A DNA stretch of 64,000 bases from Nymphalis io. Its lineage: Eukaryota > Arthropoda > Insecta > Lepidoptera > Nymphalidae. Both the position numbers and the translations under genes were made by a program. The stretch covers positions 6,448,001 to 6,512,000 of the forward strand of contig NC_065901.1 of the NCBI RefSeq assembly GCF_905147045.1, given 5' to 3'. This document shows, in pieces, positions 1 to 11,990 of this stretch (the stretch's first letter is position 1; every line of letters starts with the position of its first letter). The notes beneath the pieces are model-generated. The model was not told where the DNA came from. It ran no database searches and saw only the letters and a program-made list of their open reading frames with translations.

Positions 1-539
1 TTTTATTAATGTAATAGATACTTCTTGGTCTTTGTAAATAAATTTAGAACACGATATTGTAATTTTAAAATTGACAGTAATAAAAAGAAACGGTTGTTAT
101 ACGATAATGCATGCGGATATATAGTAATCGCTATTTTAAATAAAAGGAGAAATATAATCATTGTAAGCTGGCCTTATTGAAAATTATTTAAAGTTCCCGT
201 TAATCTGGGGTTGTGGCTACAATTGTTTGATCGATCACAATAAAAATTGGCACACATAACTATGTACGTTTTCACGAAGAAGGTTTTTCACCTATCCTCT
301 TTGTTTTAACTCGCCCATATACTATTATACCATTAAATTGATTTCCATGATAAAATTGGTCCAATACAAAACATGCAAGACCTTTGCTGTCGTTTTTTGC
401 TATGAATATTAAAAACACCATGTGTTTACAGCAGAGTATCGTAACAGTTGTTTATATCGTAAGAATTGCATTGAGGGTTTTGTAGTACATCCATCAATTC
501 CATCAACCATCCATATGATGTCGGAAAATCGAACCACTG

Positions 540-573
<34 letters not shown>

Positions 574-2063
574 ATATAAGAATCATATAAATAGAATAAA
601 CCATGAATAATAAACCATAATATACGTATTAAGATAAGAATCATATTAGTATATTATGGTCTGTGATATTAGCTTCATTTTTTCCAATTTAGCTAAGGTT
701 AAAACAAGAAAATTTACGTGTCTCTTTGATAATAACCGATACCGATTAATACACATATTATTCACATTTATTCTTAAAAAAAAAGTATAAGACACCACGA
801 GCGATACCGACTTTAATAATCCACAATGAAGTTACATGTTGTTAGACAAGTCGTAATAGTTTTAGTATATAATTTTAACAAAATTTCAATAGTTTCTCTT
901 TTACCGACAAAGTTACGTTAACTATTTTATCATTTCATGTGATATCCTATGTATGTATTATCTCCAATACCCCAAAACTTAGCCTAACGACATGGACCGG
1001 CTTACCTTGAAGTTTCTCAATAGGCCAACTAACGCTCCGACGATTTTGCTTTGCCTTTTGAAATAGAAATATCGATTTAATCCTATTTATATGTTACAGT
1101 GCGCGACCTTGTCAACGAGTTATTACTAAAACTATGTTCAGTGGACGTCAAATATTTAGTTAATCAATCTTAAAAAAGCCTCAGTATCTGAGATAAAACT
1201 AAAATGTAGATTCCGAGTACAAGTTGTTGCTATATAAATATATTTTTTATATATATAGTGGCAATGTTAATATCCTTCTGCCTTATTTCGCCCATACAAT
1301 GCACAACTGTGTGCAAATATAAGCGCATTCTAATCCTTCACTCTGATAATGCTTTGATACGGCAAAGTGGATACAACCGGACGGACGGATGACTTCACTA
1401 TTTATGTGCTTTCTAAAGCACGGGGGTAAACACTACCAATTCCGAATCTCCGTGTGAGGAAATTTAAGCCCGGGCATTGAACTCGGTATATGCAGCCTTA
1501 TAAATATATCCAATACAATAACGAAGCCGTTCAAAATAAAATAGACCCACACTCGTACAACAACGTACAACAGTTTCTGCATGGTCTAGTTACATCACAT
1601 TAAAAAAGCAATAACAATTTGCTTCGTAAATATATGCGGAGAAAAAGTTTCTCATTTTTACTCAACCACAATATGTATATTGGTTTTACAAAAACGGCTC
1701 TACCAAGGTTTTTCGTGTATTATTATAATAGAAAAACAGTAAAACGATTTGTATACAAATAAATAATAATAAAAACTTACAGTGCGTTGTGCGTCAATCA
1801 TAGTATCTGTTACATACATTCTCAAAATACAATCCGAAACATTTTTGTAATACGCATTGATAGAAGAAAAGTAACAAAAAGTCTACGACCTCATTATTTA
1901 TGTCAATCGATAAAACTTTTACGACTGATTTAATTTTATACACAAAAAATACATTAATACCTTTTTATTACATCGTCATACCCATGAAAATGGATAATAA
2001 AATGATAAAACTAAAGTTTGAGCTGATGATGTTCAAATTTTATCTATATGTGCTTAAATGATA
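1..2063. other. AT-rich non-coding stretch
   Basis: I see no supported gene here. The sequence is AT-rich with many stops in all frames. An (AT)n run at about 541-566 accounts for the Ile/Tyr-rich open frame on the minus strand. It may be upstream DNA or an earlier intron of the dpr gene whose first visible exon is at 16224, but no signal-peptide exon could be identified. Confidence 0.6.
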
Positions 2064-2065
2064 TA

Positions 2066-3150
2066 TTAGGTCCTTACATATGAAATGGGCGTTTTGTACG
2101 GGAGAAATATAAAATCAATTTTTTTTTTGTAAATTATATTTAAATAATCAAATTAAGTTGTTATCTATGCACTTTTGCCATCTCATAAGTTGATCCCTTT
2201 TCTAAAAAAACCATGGAGGCAAGAATCAATAAACTCTATGAAGTTGGTTTGGACTGCCGCATCGGAGTTGAATTTTTTCCTTGTAAGAAGTTGTCCAAAT
2301 TCCGGAAAAAGTGGTAATCTGCTGAAACAAGGTCTAGGGAGTACGGAGATGTCGCAGACATTCGAATTGTAGCTCATCTAACTTAGTGGTTGTTTGTTGT
2401 GCAGTGGTATTTCGTTGTCGTGAAGCAGCAGTGGCCTAGAGCGATTGACCAAACTCGGTAGCTTAGCAGCTAGTTCTTCCTTCATGGTTTGCAGTTTCTG
2501 ACAAAAGATATCTGCCGTTTGGCCAGATTTTAGAAAGCTGTAGTGAACGACACCGGCGCTAGTCCACCAAACACTCACAAGTAACTTTTTCTGAGTCAAT
2601 TTTCGTTTAGGGCAGGATTTGACTGGATCTCCAGGGTTCAGCCATTGCGACGAGCGCTTCCGATTATCGTACAGTATTCATTTTTCATCACAAGTAATGA
2701 TTCGATTTAAAATCCCTTCATTATTGTGTCCGTTGAGCAAAGTAACACAACAGTCGACGCGTGTTTGCAAGTTCGATTCACTCAATTCATAAGGTACGGT
2801 TTTTTTAAGGTTCAAGTTTTTTTACTTTCTAGATTTGCTTCAAGTGGATTAATACAGTTTTATCGCTTACCCCGAAGCCTCCAGCTATCTCTAGAGTGCT
2901 TTGTGATGGATCCGCTTCCACAATAGCCTTTAATATTTCATGTTTTCCATTGTGCGGTAATAAGCGACGCCAAAGAAAAAAATAATGAGGAAAAAACAAA
3001 TGAATAATTGTTTTAAAAACTCAAATGTATCAGCTAATGAATTTATAAATTTGGATTTGGAATTCTTAACCAAAGAGGAGATATTTTAAATCAAAGTGAG
3101 TACGACAGTTTAGAAAGTACGACAAAAAAAATTCATATGTAAGGACCTAA
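2066..3150 (-). mobile_element. mariner-family DNA transposon, inactive
   Basis: The two ends are inverted repeats of about 19 bp (TTAGGTCCTTACATATGAA at the left; its complement, differing only at the last inner base, at the right end). They are flanked by TA at 2064-2065 and 3151-3152, the target duplication used by Tc1/mariner elements. The 1085-bp length is slightly short of the usual ~1.3 kb. The interior encodes broken mariner transposase on the minus strand. Intact ends with a ruined transposase mean it could only ever be moved in trans. Confidence 0.9.
2177..2640 (-). pseudogene. mariner transposase remnant (C-terminal half)
   Basis: Minus-strand frames at about 2630-2378 and 2377-2177 together match the C-terminal half of mariner transposase. 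Visible landmarks are the KLLVSVWW beta strand, then LLLHDN with the second catalytic Asp, then a KKFNSD..VQTNFIEFIDS stretch and a terminal RWQKCID. A frameshift or stop near 2378 separates the two parts. The position expected for the third catalytic Asp (family motif DYHLF) reads RLPLF here, so the acidic residue is lost. The N-terminal DNA-binding half (about 2640-2950) is only faintly recognisable. This is a dead copy. Confidence 0.8.
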
Positions 3151-3291
3151 TATTTGGATGCTGGAATTATTCTATGTATGTCTAAATCTCCCTCACACCA
3201 TAAACGAACAGGGAGGGAAGTAAGCCAGAACAACAATAGGAAAATTGGACGTAGCGACTGAGATATCGTGGAAGCTAAAAGTAATTGAAAC

Positions 3292-3600
3292 TTTTTTTTT
3301 TACAATAAATAGGTCAGCGTTTGACCGTTGACTTGCCTGATGTTAAGCATCGACATGGTCTAGGATGTACGCTTGCCTATAAGAAACCTGTTTACTCTGG
3401 ATTTGAAGACACCAACATTGTACCTATCAGGAAATACGGACTCTGGCAAAGCATTCCACAGTTTTGCAGTGCAAATGATGAATGTAGATTCAAAGCGATT
3501 TGTACGTAGTTGGGGAATTTCCACTGTGTACCTATGGCGCTTTGGTCGCGTTTGCCTGGCCGTTCGAGAAACTTAAATGCTAATACATCTTCGCCACCGT
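3292..3600 (-). mobile_element. LINE 3' end (jockey-like), 5'-truncated
   Basis: On the minus strand, about 3521-3345 reads as the C-terminus typical of jockey-type LINE ORF2. It includes LRTNRFESTFI, then AKLWNALPESVFPDRYN, then VFKSRVNRFL, and ends in a stop. A short 3' UTR follows, and a T run at 3292-3301 on the + strand is its poly(A) tail. It is a different family from the large LINE copies at 25-29 kb and 41-45 kb. The 5' limit is approximate. Confidence 0.7.
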
Positions 3601-3693
3601 TATTTTATCCTGAGGCTCCAATATACTTTGTTCAAGCGATAACTTGAAAATGATTTAAAATATTAAATAGGGTATGTTAGTAAATGAATATTA

Positions 3694-4008
3694 TGTAATA
3701 ATTGTAACAAAAATAATAACAACATAATTACACAGTAAACATTTTTACTTGTGATCGATTGGCCGAACATTAGTAAAATTGTCTCGCGTATTTGATATTT
3801 TAAATTATCTCTTAAGCTATGCAACCCAAAAAACAAACTGTAAAAAATGAATTTTATCTACATAAAATTTCCTTATTTTTAAATAGATTGCCGTGTTGTA
3901 ATGAAAAAAACCGTGTATTTGGTAGAAGATGATTTATTAATGACTAATTAGTGCAACGATCTTAATATTTATACGCCATCTGACTTACATACTACTTATT
4001 ACACTACA
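3694..4008 (-). repeat. putative 3' LTR of the gypsy element
   Basis: On the minus strand a purine-rich tract (AATTCACCCCCCGAGG, about 4009-4024) precedes a TGTAGTG... start at 4008. A matching TG...CA outer boundary lies at 3694, giving a candidate LTR of 315 bp. No second copy exists in the window for comparison because the 5' end of the element is missing. The outer border is therefore a guess based on TG/CA termini. Confidence 0.4.
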
Positions 4009-4086
4009 CCTCGGGGGGTGAATTGAAAAAAAAAATGTTTTGATACAATTTTTTTTTTTTTAGGAATAGGTACATAATAATTGAAT

Positions 4087-5168
4087 TTAGGTTTTAAATG
4101 GCTTAGTTCTATTTTTATGGACAATATAAGGCTTATTACATTTTAAAATTTTTACATTTAGTCCTAAATCTTCTAAAATTACAAATGGTCCAATCCACTG
4201 TGTGTCCAGTTTATTTGCCGTTTCATTTTTAATTAAAATTAGTTGTCCATTTGTATAAGTTACATTATTTGTATATTTATCGTAATTACATTTACGATTT
4301 TGTTTGCTTAAAATTAAATTTTCACGAGCATCTTGCTGCGCTACTTGTAACTTAAACTTAAGATCTAAAGCATAATTATCTGGGTTATATAATGGTTCGA
4401 TATATTGACTTACTCTACAAGGTATTATACACTAGGTCTACCAAAAACTAGCTCGAATGGTGTGTATTTCGTTTCTGTGTGAACAGTATTATTAAAACTA
4501 AAACACCAAAAAGATAACCATTGACTCCAGGTGTCTTTCTGACCATCACACTGAATGCGTAAGAAAGCACCTAAATTTTTATGCGAATTTTCAAGTGCAC
4601 CGATAGATTGGTGGTGAAAAGCTGTAGAAGTCAATTTTTGTATATTTAAAATTTTACATACCTGTTCCATTACAGTAGATACAAACTCTGTCCCACGGTC
4701 TGTAGCTATGGTGTTTGGTATCCCGAACCTTAATATAAAATTATTAACTAATGCTTTTGCTATATTTACCGTGTCCTTATTTTTTAGAGGATAGGCCTCT
4801 ACGAACTTAGTCAATTCACATTGAAGTGTTAAAATGTAGCAATTGTCTTCAATGTCCTTTTGCGAAGGTCCTACGACGTCAAGATAGATCTTTTCAAAAG
4901 CATGTGAAGCCGTTGTAGTTATGTCCATTGGCGCCTTGACGTACCTACTATGTTTGATTTTTTGACACTGAACGCACTTGCTAACAAATGTTTTAACATC
5001 TTTATCCAAGCCTGGCCAGTAAAATTTTCTTTTAATATTATTTGTCATTCTACGCACACCTGCATGACCTGCGGTGGGTAGTAAATGAAAGTCATGTAAT
5101 ATGTATTTTCTTTCTTCCCCATCATATATTCTTTTAACTCCTCTTAGAACATAGATACGTGGACCACT
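4087..5168 (-). pseudogene. gypsy integrase
   Basis: The N-terminal HHCC zinc finger is visible (LHDFHLLPTAGHAGVRR followed by CVQCQKIK). The catalytic core follows, with YLDVVGP and ATDRGTEF carrying the first two acidic residues and a later ALENSHKNLGAFLR segment carrying the Glu. The intact core frame is 5057-4425. It is broken near 4425-4440 by a frameshift after FGRPSV, and the C-terminal domain resumes in another frame (SQYIEPLYNPDNYALDL ... WIGPFVILEDL) to a stop at 4087-4089. An in-frame stop at about 5169 separates it from the upstream RNase H part of the polyprotein. Confidence 0.85.
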
Positions 5169-6900
5169 TCAGTCCTTTCGTTCTTTTATTTCTTTTAACA
5201 ATTCTTTTATGATATTTTCAATTTCATTATTCTTTACTATGCATAGTTCATTTATTTTTCTAGTTTTACAAAATTCTCCTAACTTAGTCACAAATTCGGC
5301 TCGCGTAAAGTTAAGATTAATATATAATATTTTTCTACGTAGACTATAAATAAAACATTCTTTCTCTTCGTATAAATTATCATTATTTTTCAATTTATTT
5401 AACTCCTCATTATTTATAAAAGTCATTTCCACTGAATCATTTGGTATCTTTAGTACCTCAACTACTCGTGGTTGATCAGGCCACGATTCGTTAGGTTTAC
5501 TAATTTTAATTGTATTATCCTGCTCTACTTTATTTTCTAAACGCCTCTTTTGGCCTCTAGTCATAACTAACAATATTTCTTCGTTCATTTGTTTTAAAGT
5601 GTCCGATGTTATGCTAATTCTAGACAAAGCGTCCGCTACGCTATTATCCTTACCTTTTACATATATAATTTTAAAGTCGTATTCTTCTAGTGCTAACCTA
5701 AACTTAAGAAGTCTACTTGAGGGGTCTTTCATTGAGAATAGATATAATAAAGGTCTATGGTCTGTCATAATCGTAAAAGATCTACCGTATACATATGGTC
5801 TAAAGTATTTTACTGCCCACACTATAGCAAGTAACTTTTTTTGAATAGTGGGGTAGTTTGTTTCGGCTTTATTAAGAGGTCTGCTTGCAAAAGCTACCGG
5901 TTTCATATTTTGATTACACAAAACAGCGCCAATTGCTGTACCTGAAGCGTCAGTTTGAATGACGAATTCATTATTTTCTGAAAAATCGGGAAATTCTAAT
6001 ACTGGGGGACTTGTCAAAGACTGTTTTAATTTTTCGAAACTTTTTTGACACTCTTCAGTCCAAACAAATCGTTCATATTTTCTCGTTAATTTATTTAAGG
6101 GATATGTTATTTCGGCAAAATTTTTGATAAATTTTCGATAATAATTACAAAACGCTACGAACCTTTTAACTTCGTCAGTATTAGTAGGTATGGGATATTT
6201 TTGTAGGATTTCGATTTTTGCAGGGTCAGGTAAAACTCCATCTTTTGAAACTAAATGTCCTAAATAAAGAATTTCTTTCTTCAAAAAATTACATTTCTTG
6301 GGATTTAATTTTAAATTAACTTTTCTTAGCCTTTCCATAACGTCAATCCAATTTTTATTATGTACGCTCAAATTTCTTCCAAATACAACTAAATCATCTA
6401 AGTAAACAAAACACTTATCAAATGTTAACCCTGACATTGCAACTGATATGGCTCTGCTAAAAGCGCTAGGACTAGTCTTAAGACCCATTGGTAATCTTTT
6501 CATTTGGTATTGACCAGTGTTTGTCGTAAAAGCCGTGTATTCGCTACTTCGTTTATCTAACTCTACCTGATAGTAACTTTGATTAAGATCTAAGTGTGAG
6601 AAATAGATAGAACCACAGAGAGTCTAAAATTTCATTTATATTTGGCAAAGGGAACTTATCGTCCACAATGCAGTCATTAAGTTTCCGATAGTCGATAACA
6701 AGTCTCCACTTTTTATCACTATCACTTTTTTTCGGTACTAACAAAATTGGACTTGACCACTCGCTCTTAGCTTCTTCTATAATGTCATTCTAAAGCATTT
6801 CTGTAATTTGATTATTAACTTCATTTTTTAAAGAATGGGTTAATCTATACTGCTTAACATATACCGGACTCGTATTTGGTTTCAAAGTTATTGATTGTTG
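5169..6900 (-). pseudogene. gypsy reverse transcriptase-RNase H
   Basis: The open part 6503-5169 (444 codons) has RT motifs RLPMGLKTSP and the catalytic box FVYLDDLVVFG, then the connection (FCNYYRKFI) and RNase H signatures (VIQTDASGTAIGAVL, TIQKKLLAIVWAVKYFR, TDHRPLLYL, DNSVADALSR). Upstream, the finger motifs WSSPILLVPKK, WRLVIDYRKLN and DDKFPLPNINEILDSL are readable back to about 6800, but a frameshift near 6600-6630 interrupts them. A Lys/Glu-rich tail after RNase H precedes the stop. All catalytic Asp residues seen are intact. Confidence 0.85.
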
Positions 6901-7040
6901 ATAAATATTGATAGTATTTAATTTATCGCCTGGCAAAAAGAAAACATCTGAATACTTTGCACATATATCCTGAATGGATTTGCGCTCCTCTGTATTGAGG
7001 TGATTTAAATTTAAAATGTTTAATAAAGCTTTAGCCCTAT

Positions 7041-7745
7041 TTAAGTCATTAACCTAAAGTCGCATAACTCATAATCTTGAATCGAATATATTTCCGGTTG
7101 AAACATTGGCAAAGTAACATCATGTTCATTGGTATTTAAAATTTTAACAAGTAATCTGTTATTTCGTATCCTACTGATACAACCTGCAAGGAAAACGTTA
7201 TCAGCTAATTGCTGACTGTGGATAACAAAGTCATTTTCCGAATCATTATCCAAAAGTAAGTAATGAAATGATTCACAACGCGCAGGTATACGTAAACTTT
7301 CATTAGAATAATTCAACGAATCATAAAGTGGTAAGAAACATTCCATTCCATATTTGTTTAAGGTAATGGAATTGTTATCAAAGTTGATACTTGATACGTA
7401 GCGACACAGAAAATCTAAACCTAAAATACCGTCAGCCTTTAAAGGTAAGTTATTGAAAACATGTAGCCTTATATTAAAGTCAACATGAAACTGTTGATCA
7501 CGATGAAATAAGATGACATCAGTGTAACCTATGGACTGAATTTTACCTCCAATACCATTTATGATAGTTTCGTCTCTAATTACTTTACTGTTACTGGGTA
7601 ATGCCTGTTTCTTTATTACAGATAATGTAAATCTTGTATCTACTAACCAAAAATATTTCCTATTGTTAATAAAAAATGATAAATATTTGGCTTTGCAATT
7701 TAATGCCAAAATGTTATGTTTCAACACGAAAAAACTGCATTTCAC
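7041..7745 (-). CDS. gypsy retropepsin-like aspartic protease (gag-pol fragment)
   Basis: This open frame of 234 codons shows the retropepsin fold. A Trp-Leu-Val-Asp-Thr active-site loop lies at about residues 33-37, and the flap region is rich in Gly and Ile (IINGIGGKIQSIGY). The closing motif is ADGILGLDFL, the expected hydrophobic-Gly-Leu-Asp. The active-site triad reads Asp-Thr-Arg instead of Asp-Thr-Gly/Ser, which would probably abolish activity. The nucleotides upstream that should hold gag nucleocapsid knuckles are absent. The C-terminal half has no recognisable domain and is probably linker ahead of RT. Confidence 0.7.
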   Translation of the reverse strand: MKCSFFVLKHNILALNCKAKYLSFFINNRKYFWLVDTRFTLSVIKKQALPSNSKVIRDETIINGIGGKIQSIGYTDVILFHRDQQFHVDFNIRLHVFNNLPLKADGILGLDFLCRYVSSINFDNNSITLNKYGMECFLPLYDSLNYSNESLRIPARCESFHYLLLDNDSENDFVIHSQQLADNVFLAGCISRIRNNRLLVKILNTNEHDVTLPMFQPEIYSIQDYELCDFRLMT

Positions 7746-7799
7746 TATTATTATCTGCGTTTACGGATTGATTTTGTTCAAGTTTTTCTGAATAAATAA

Positions 7800-8148
7800 T
7801 ACAAAACTACTTTCTGTGACTTAAATATAAAAGTTAGATATATGCTGTCGCTGACTTTTTGTAGGCATTATTTAGCTCTACAACTTTTCTCTAGAACTCA
7901 ATCATATATCTTTTATCGTTAAGGCAGCGCTCGTAAGAAACGTTTTCGTTCGACCGTTTTTTCTCCGAGTTACTTTGCAAATCCCACTACTACGAAAAAG
8001 TCTTTTTATTTTTCGGGTATATAGCCTATGACACTCACAAATTATGTGGCTTTCTATTGGTAAAAGAATTTTCAAAATTGTTTAAGTAGGTCCAGAGATT
8101 ACCCCCTACAACCTCACAAACTTTACCTCTTTATAATATTAGTATAGA
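7800..8148 (-). mobile_element. Helitron 5' head fragment
   Basis: On the minus strand the sequence from 8148 begins TCTATACTAATATTATAAAG, preceded by A. This is the usual start of lepidopteran Helitrons inserted at an A/T site. It continues with a head resembling the one I know from such elements, down to about 7800, where the truncated end of the gypsy element begins. No Rep or helicase coding sequence and no CTAG 3' end are visible, so it is a head-only relic. Confidence 0.6.
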
Positions 8149-8179
8149 TTACAGGATTGAAATGAAACAAAACGTCTTT

Positions 8180-8183
<4 letters not shown>

Positions 8184-8222
<39 letters not shown>
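8184..8222. repeat. (AT)n microsatellite
   Basis: An uninterrupted alternating AT run of about 39 bp. Confidence 0.95.
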
Positions 8223-8223
<1 letters not shown>

Positions 8224-8956
8224 TACTTTGTTTAATGTATTTGACTGTTTGTTGTAATTTCATTTAAATTGGCCCTTGAAACTTTGTTAAAAAATTATAT
8301 ATATATATACATAATATATAATAATTATATATTTATGACATTAAAAAAGCTACATATAAAATGATAATGGTGAATCTATTCACTCGATTACGATTTATTT
8401 TCGGTCAGCGCAAAGTATACTTTCATTATTATTTTGTATTTCTTTCTGATAACCATTCTCTATTATCCTCTATTTCATACGAATTATCTTTGGTATATGA
8501 AATCTACTCAGTCACAAGCTAATGCGGAATCACCGAACCAAGTAACTGTCTTGATACAGATGACATAACAAAGGATTTTAAGCCTCGTTATCTTTTTTAC
8601 TTGGTTTCTTAATTTGCATAAAAGTACATGTCAACTTTATAATAATGGTTGAAATGTTAGATTAACCTCAGTTATGTTATCTTGTATTTTTTATATCAAA
8701 CTCTTATGCTTAACAATGTTTATCATATTATTATAAGCATAAAACTAAATTGTGATAATTGGATTTAACAATAAGCATACCATATATAATTTTAATTTGT
8801 TTTGCATTAATAAGCAGAGTTTTGGAATACCTATATACCCTTATCTCTCTAAGTTTTAAAAATCGCTGATATTTTATTTGATTTGCATAGGACGATGCAA
8901 TTAAAAAGAAAATATTATATATATATATATATATAATGTATAATAATTTTTTAAGG

Positions 8957-8957
<1 letters not shown>

Positions 8958-9026
<69 letters not shown>
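8958..9026. repeat. (AT)n microsatellite, long
   Basis: An uninterrupted alternating AT run of about 69 bp, the longest in the window. A shorter AT run sits just before it near 8917-8935. It can form a cruciform and its length in an assembly may be unreliable. Confidence 0.95.
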
Positions 9027-9028
<2 letters not shown>

Positions 9029-10848
9029 AATTAGATTGTTAACAAATTTGTAAAATATAACAGGTTTTTTTTTTTATGATGAATAAATAACATTTTAAAA
9101 ATAATAATAGTAAATAAAAGCTATAGAAAATAGTACGTTAATTATACTACTCATATCTCCTTAAAGTTTATTAAAGCGCAAGCGTAATGTGTATCAAATT
9201 AAAAAAACAACATTTATTAATATTTTAAATTGATCTAATTTCGTTAATAATTTGTATTCTATACGTGTATTCTTTTCAATCCCTGACGTTTTTGATTTGT
9301 AGTTAGTATTTATAAATTTAAACTGAACCAAAGAAGGAATACAATAAATTTCACATACCCACATATCATTAAGTAATTTAATAAAAAAACTATAGTATAT
9401 AAAAAGAAGAAGAAAGATATGTATTTATGATCTTTTAAAGCGTTTAATTATATGCTTTTGTAGGGATCTATTTTAAAAGGAATTTCACGGTTAAACCAAC
9501 CGCATAGTAATTCGAAGGTATAGGGACCTAATTGCTAAATATATTCACATGATGTAATATACAAATTTCTCGCATAATTTTCATGATAACGGACACGCGT
9601 CAGTTAAATGAAATCTTAAACATTGGTCGAAACAAAATGTGACGTCAAATGATACAACATTGGATTGCGGCGTCGATATTCATATTGTGTTAGAAGTATC
9701 TGTAAGCAAAATGTATTCCTGTAATCACCACTAGAATCTAGGACGATGTCTGAAACTGGTTTTGCCAAAGTACAATCGAACAGTTTACCGAAAATAGATG
9801 CATTTTATTATAACAGCATTTTTGCCTCAAATCTCGATTTTACGATCAAATGAGTGATATCTGTAAATAATTATTATGTTACGTGATATATTTTAGTCCA
9901 TAACATAGATTTTTATTCATAAATGCTTAAAATATACGAACAAAACACTATCGGGTGTATTTCTAATAGTGTTTGTGTACCTCGGTACCTACAATACTTG
10001 TAAGAAGGTTTTTTAGCTTCTTCCATGATCTGTATAGCAATTAAAACTGAAAATATGTATGAAGTAACTGAAACGCTTAGAGTAAACAAACACGGGACAT
10101 GATATGTGACGTCATCCAAAGCGCGCGCTAAATGGTGGCGTTTGAGCGGCTCAAATTTATTCAATGTTTTTACTTTGCAAAAAATTGTATATTTTCAAGC
10201 CAATTTCTTTCTACGTTTGTTGTATATTGTTTTCTACGTTTTAAAGATGTAAATGAGCAATTCAAGTCATAAAAAATCATGCATATTCCCTATTGTCCGT
10301 TATAATAGGGAATTGAGCCTATGCACCTACCTTAAACAGCACCAACTATAGACTTAGCCAAATACGTGCCTTCGGTCCTCCTATTTACGTTTTCTATTGA
10401 CTACCAGTTGCTGAAGGAACCAGGGAATGTCGTGCACACTTACATATATGATGATATATCTCACAGAGAACACAGATTACAGTTTTTTATGATAGCGCGT
10501 AAAATATCGACCGGTCATTTCGGATATCGATGACAAGAGAATAGTTCAACGTATGTGGCGCTGTAGTCGCGCGTCTAACCAGTAGGAACGTTTCTATTTC
10601 GTTTCCTCTATTATGAATGAATACAGTACTTAAACTCATTCCAAAAATAATAATAAATAACTAGATAAATCTTGTTTCTAAAGATTGTCTTGTCTTATAA
10701 ATTAAAATAAAAATTAAAAAAATAAGTATATCAAATTTATACTTCAAATTTAATCATTGAGGGAATAAGTTTGATTGCTAGTCTTCTAATTAATAGAAGT
10801 TTATTCCTCTTCGAAACAATAATATAATATTAACCTAAAAAGTTATGT

Positions 10849-10891
10849 TATAAAAAAACACACATAGCTGTTTGCTATGCGTGTTTTTATA
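10849..10891. repeat. short inverted repeat (hairpin)
   Basis: Arms around AACACACATAGC and GCTATGCGTGTT flank a TGTTT loop. One G:T-type mismatch interrupts an otherwise complete stem, extended by A/T pairs. It lies directly before a LINE 3' UTR relic. I infer no function. Confidence 0.6.
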
Positions 10892-10904
10892 TTAATGTAA
10901 ATTA

Positions 10905-11062
10905 AATCAAATCAAAATACACTTTATTCAAATAAGCTCATGCGAGCACTTGTGAATTATCATTTTACAAGATTAAATTATATTTAAAGCTACCACCGGT
11001 TCGTAATGTAGATTTTACCGAGGAGATCCGGCAAGAAACTCAGCAGTTCCTCTTTTTTAATC
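10905..11062 (-). mobile_element. LINE 3' UTR relic
   Basis: On the minus strand this contains GAACCGGTGGTAGCTTTAAA, then an AATAAA-containing segment (GAATAAAGTGTATTTTGA). Two further copies of the same repeat occur at 22668-22815 and 22853-22930. I recognise it as a widespread butterfly repeat tail, probably of a jockey-type LINE, from memory only. No coding part is attached. Confidence 0.55.
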
Positions 11063-11810
11063 ATAAAAAGGCTTTTTCTCGTTTCTTTTATCAAACACGA
11101 TGTGAATTATAAACTGATATATGAATGGATTAGAAAGAACCATATTGTCTATTCACTTGAACATCTCAATTCTCAATTTTAAGCCTACGTAAAGGCAAAC
11201 GCATATATAGGTTTTTCCATGGATTAAAATCAAATAAAACGATCTTTCTTAATCCATACTGTCCATTCGATTCGCATTTCGAGACAGTTCTTTCTAAATT
11301 ATCTTTTAGTCTCGCGAACACATCCAAGACGTTCTTTTAATATAAAATAAGTTGAATTGGCGTCATCTTTATGTAATTTATAACTAAAAAAGTTAGTGTT
11401 ATTGACAGACGTCGAGATAATGAACGACATCCCCTCCAGGCTGGATTGGCAAACTCACCCTTGGACCGATCAAAAACTTATTTGGACGGTCAATGTCAGG
11501 AACTTATAAAAGGCTTTTCATACGGCAAATTGCTTTACGTAAATTAAAAGCATTGCTTTTAGAAAGATGAATGAGTGATTAACTTGCGTATAAATTGAAT
11601 ATTATATTTAATAACGAATAGGTTTTATTACCAAATATATATAGATCTATAATAAATTTCGAGCCCCTTAAGCTACTGCCAGTTGTAATACATTTACCAC
11701 ATTGAGAAACATTAGTAGTTTTTTGGAAAAAGCAATGCTATGCAAAGTTATTGTCTTTTTTTAATGTTATACATATTTAAGCGTTATATTAAATTAATGC
11801 CAGCTGAGTT

Positions 11811-11990
11811 TGAAGGGTGAATGAGTGAGCTAGTGTAACTACAGGACAGAGGGCATTACCATCTTAGTTCTGAAAGGCTGATGGCGTATTGACGATGTAA
11901 GGAATTATTAATATTTCTAACAGCGCCAATATATCTATGAGCGTTGATAACCATTTACCAACTGCCCGATCTCCTTACTATTTTATAAAC
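11811..11990 (+). mobile_element. SINE-like repeat, diverged
   Basis: Its TTTGAAGGGTGAATGAGTGAGC start, GGCGTATTGACGATGTAAGGAA middle and ACCATTTACCAACTGCCC end align along their length with the better-preserved copy at 39013-39305. The 5' third of the element is missing. Confidence 0.75.

Larger units (their letters stand above)
3694..7790 (-). mobile_element. Ty3/gypsy LTR retrotransposon, 5'-truncated
   Basis: Read on the minus strand the order is aspartic protease (7745-7041), reverse transcriptase plus RNase H (about 6900-5169), integrase (about 5168-4087), polypurine tract and putative 3' LTR. This is canonical Ty3/gypsy pol order. No gag, primer-binding site or 5' LTR is seen to the right; Helitron sequence takes over at about 7800. 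No env frame is present. The coding part has at least one premature stop and two frameshifts, so it is not autonomous. Confidence 0.9.
8149..10848. other. AT-rich stretch with microsatellites, no gene seen
   Basis: Apart from the (AT)n tracts listed separately, I see no coding signal, RNA gene or recognisable repeat. Small open frames here lack any family resemblance and have unbiased composition. A GC-rich patch at about 10105-10150 stands out but is unassigned. Confidence 0.5.

Noticed and set aside
426..644. 72-codon minus-strand frame with YIYIYIYIYIY
   Set aside because: It is produced by the (AT)n microsatellite at 541-566.
10105..10150. GC-rich patch with GACGTCATCC, possible promoter or CRE-like element
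   Set aside because: A single CRE-like octamer in an AT-rich region, with no nearby exon or TATA/Inr arrangement, does not support a promoter call.
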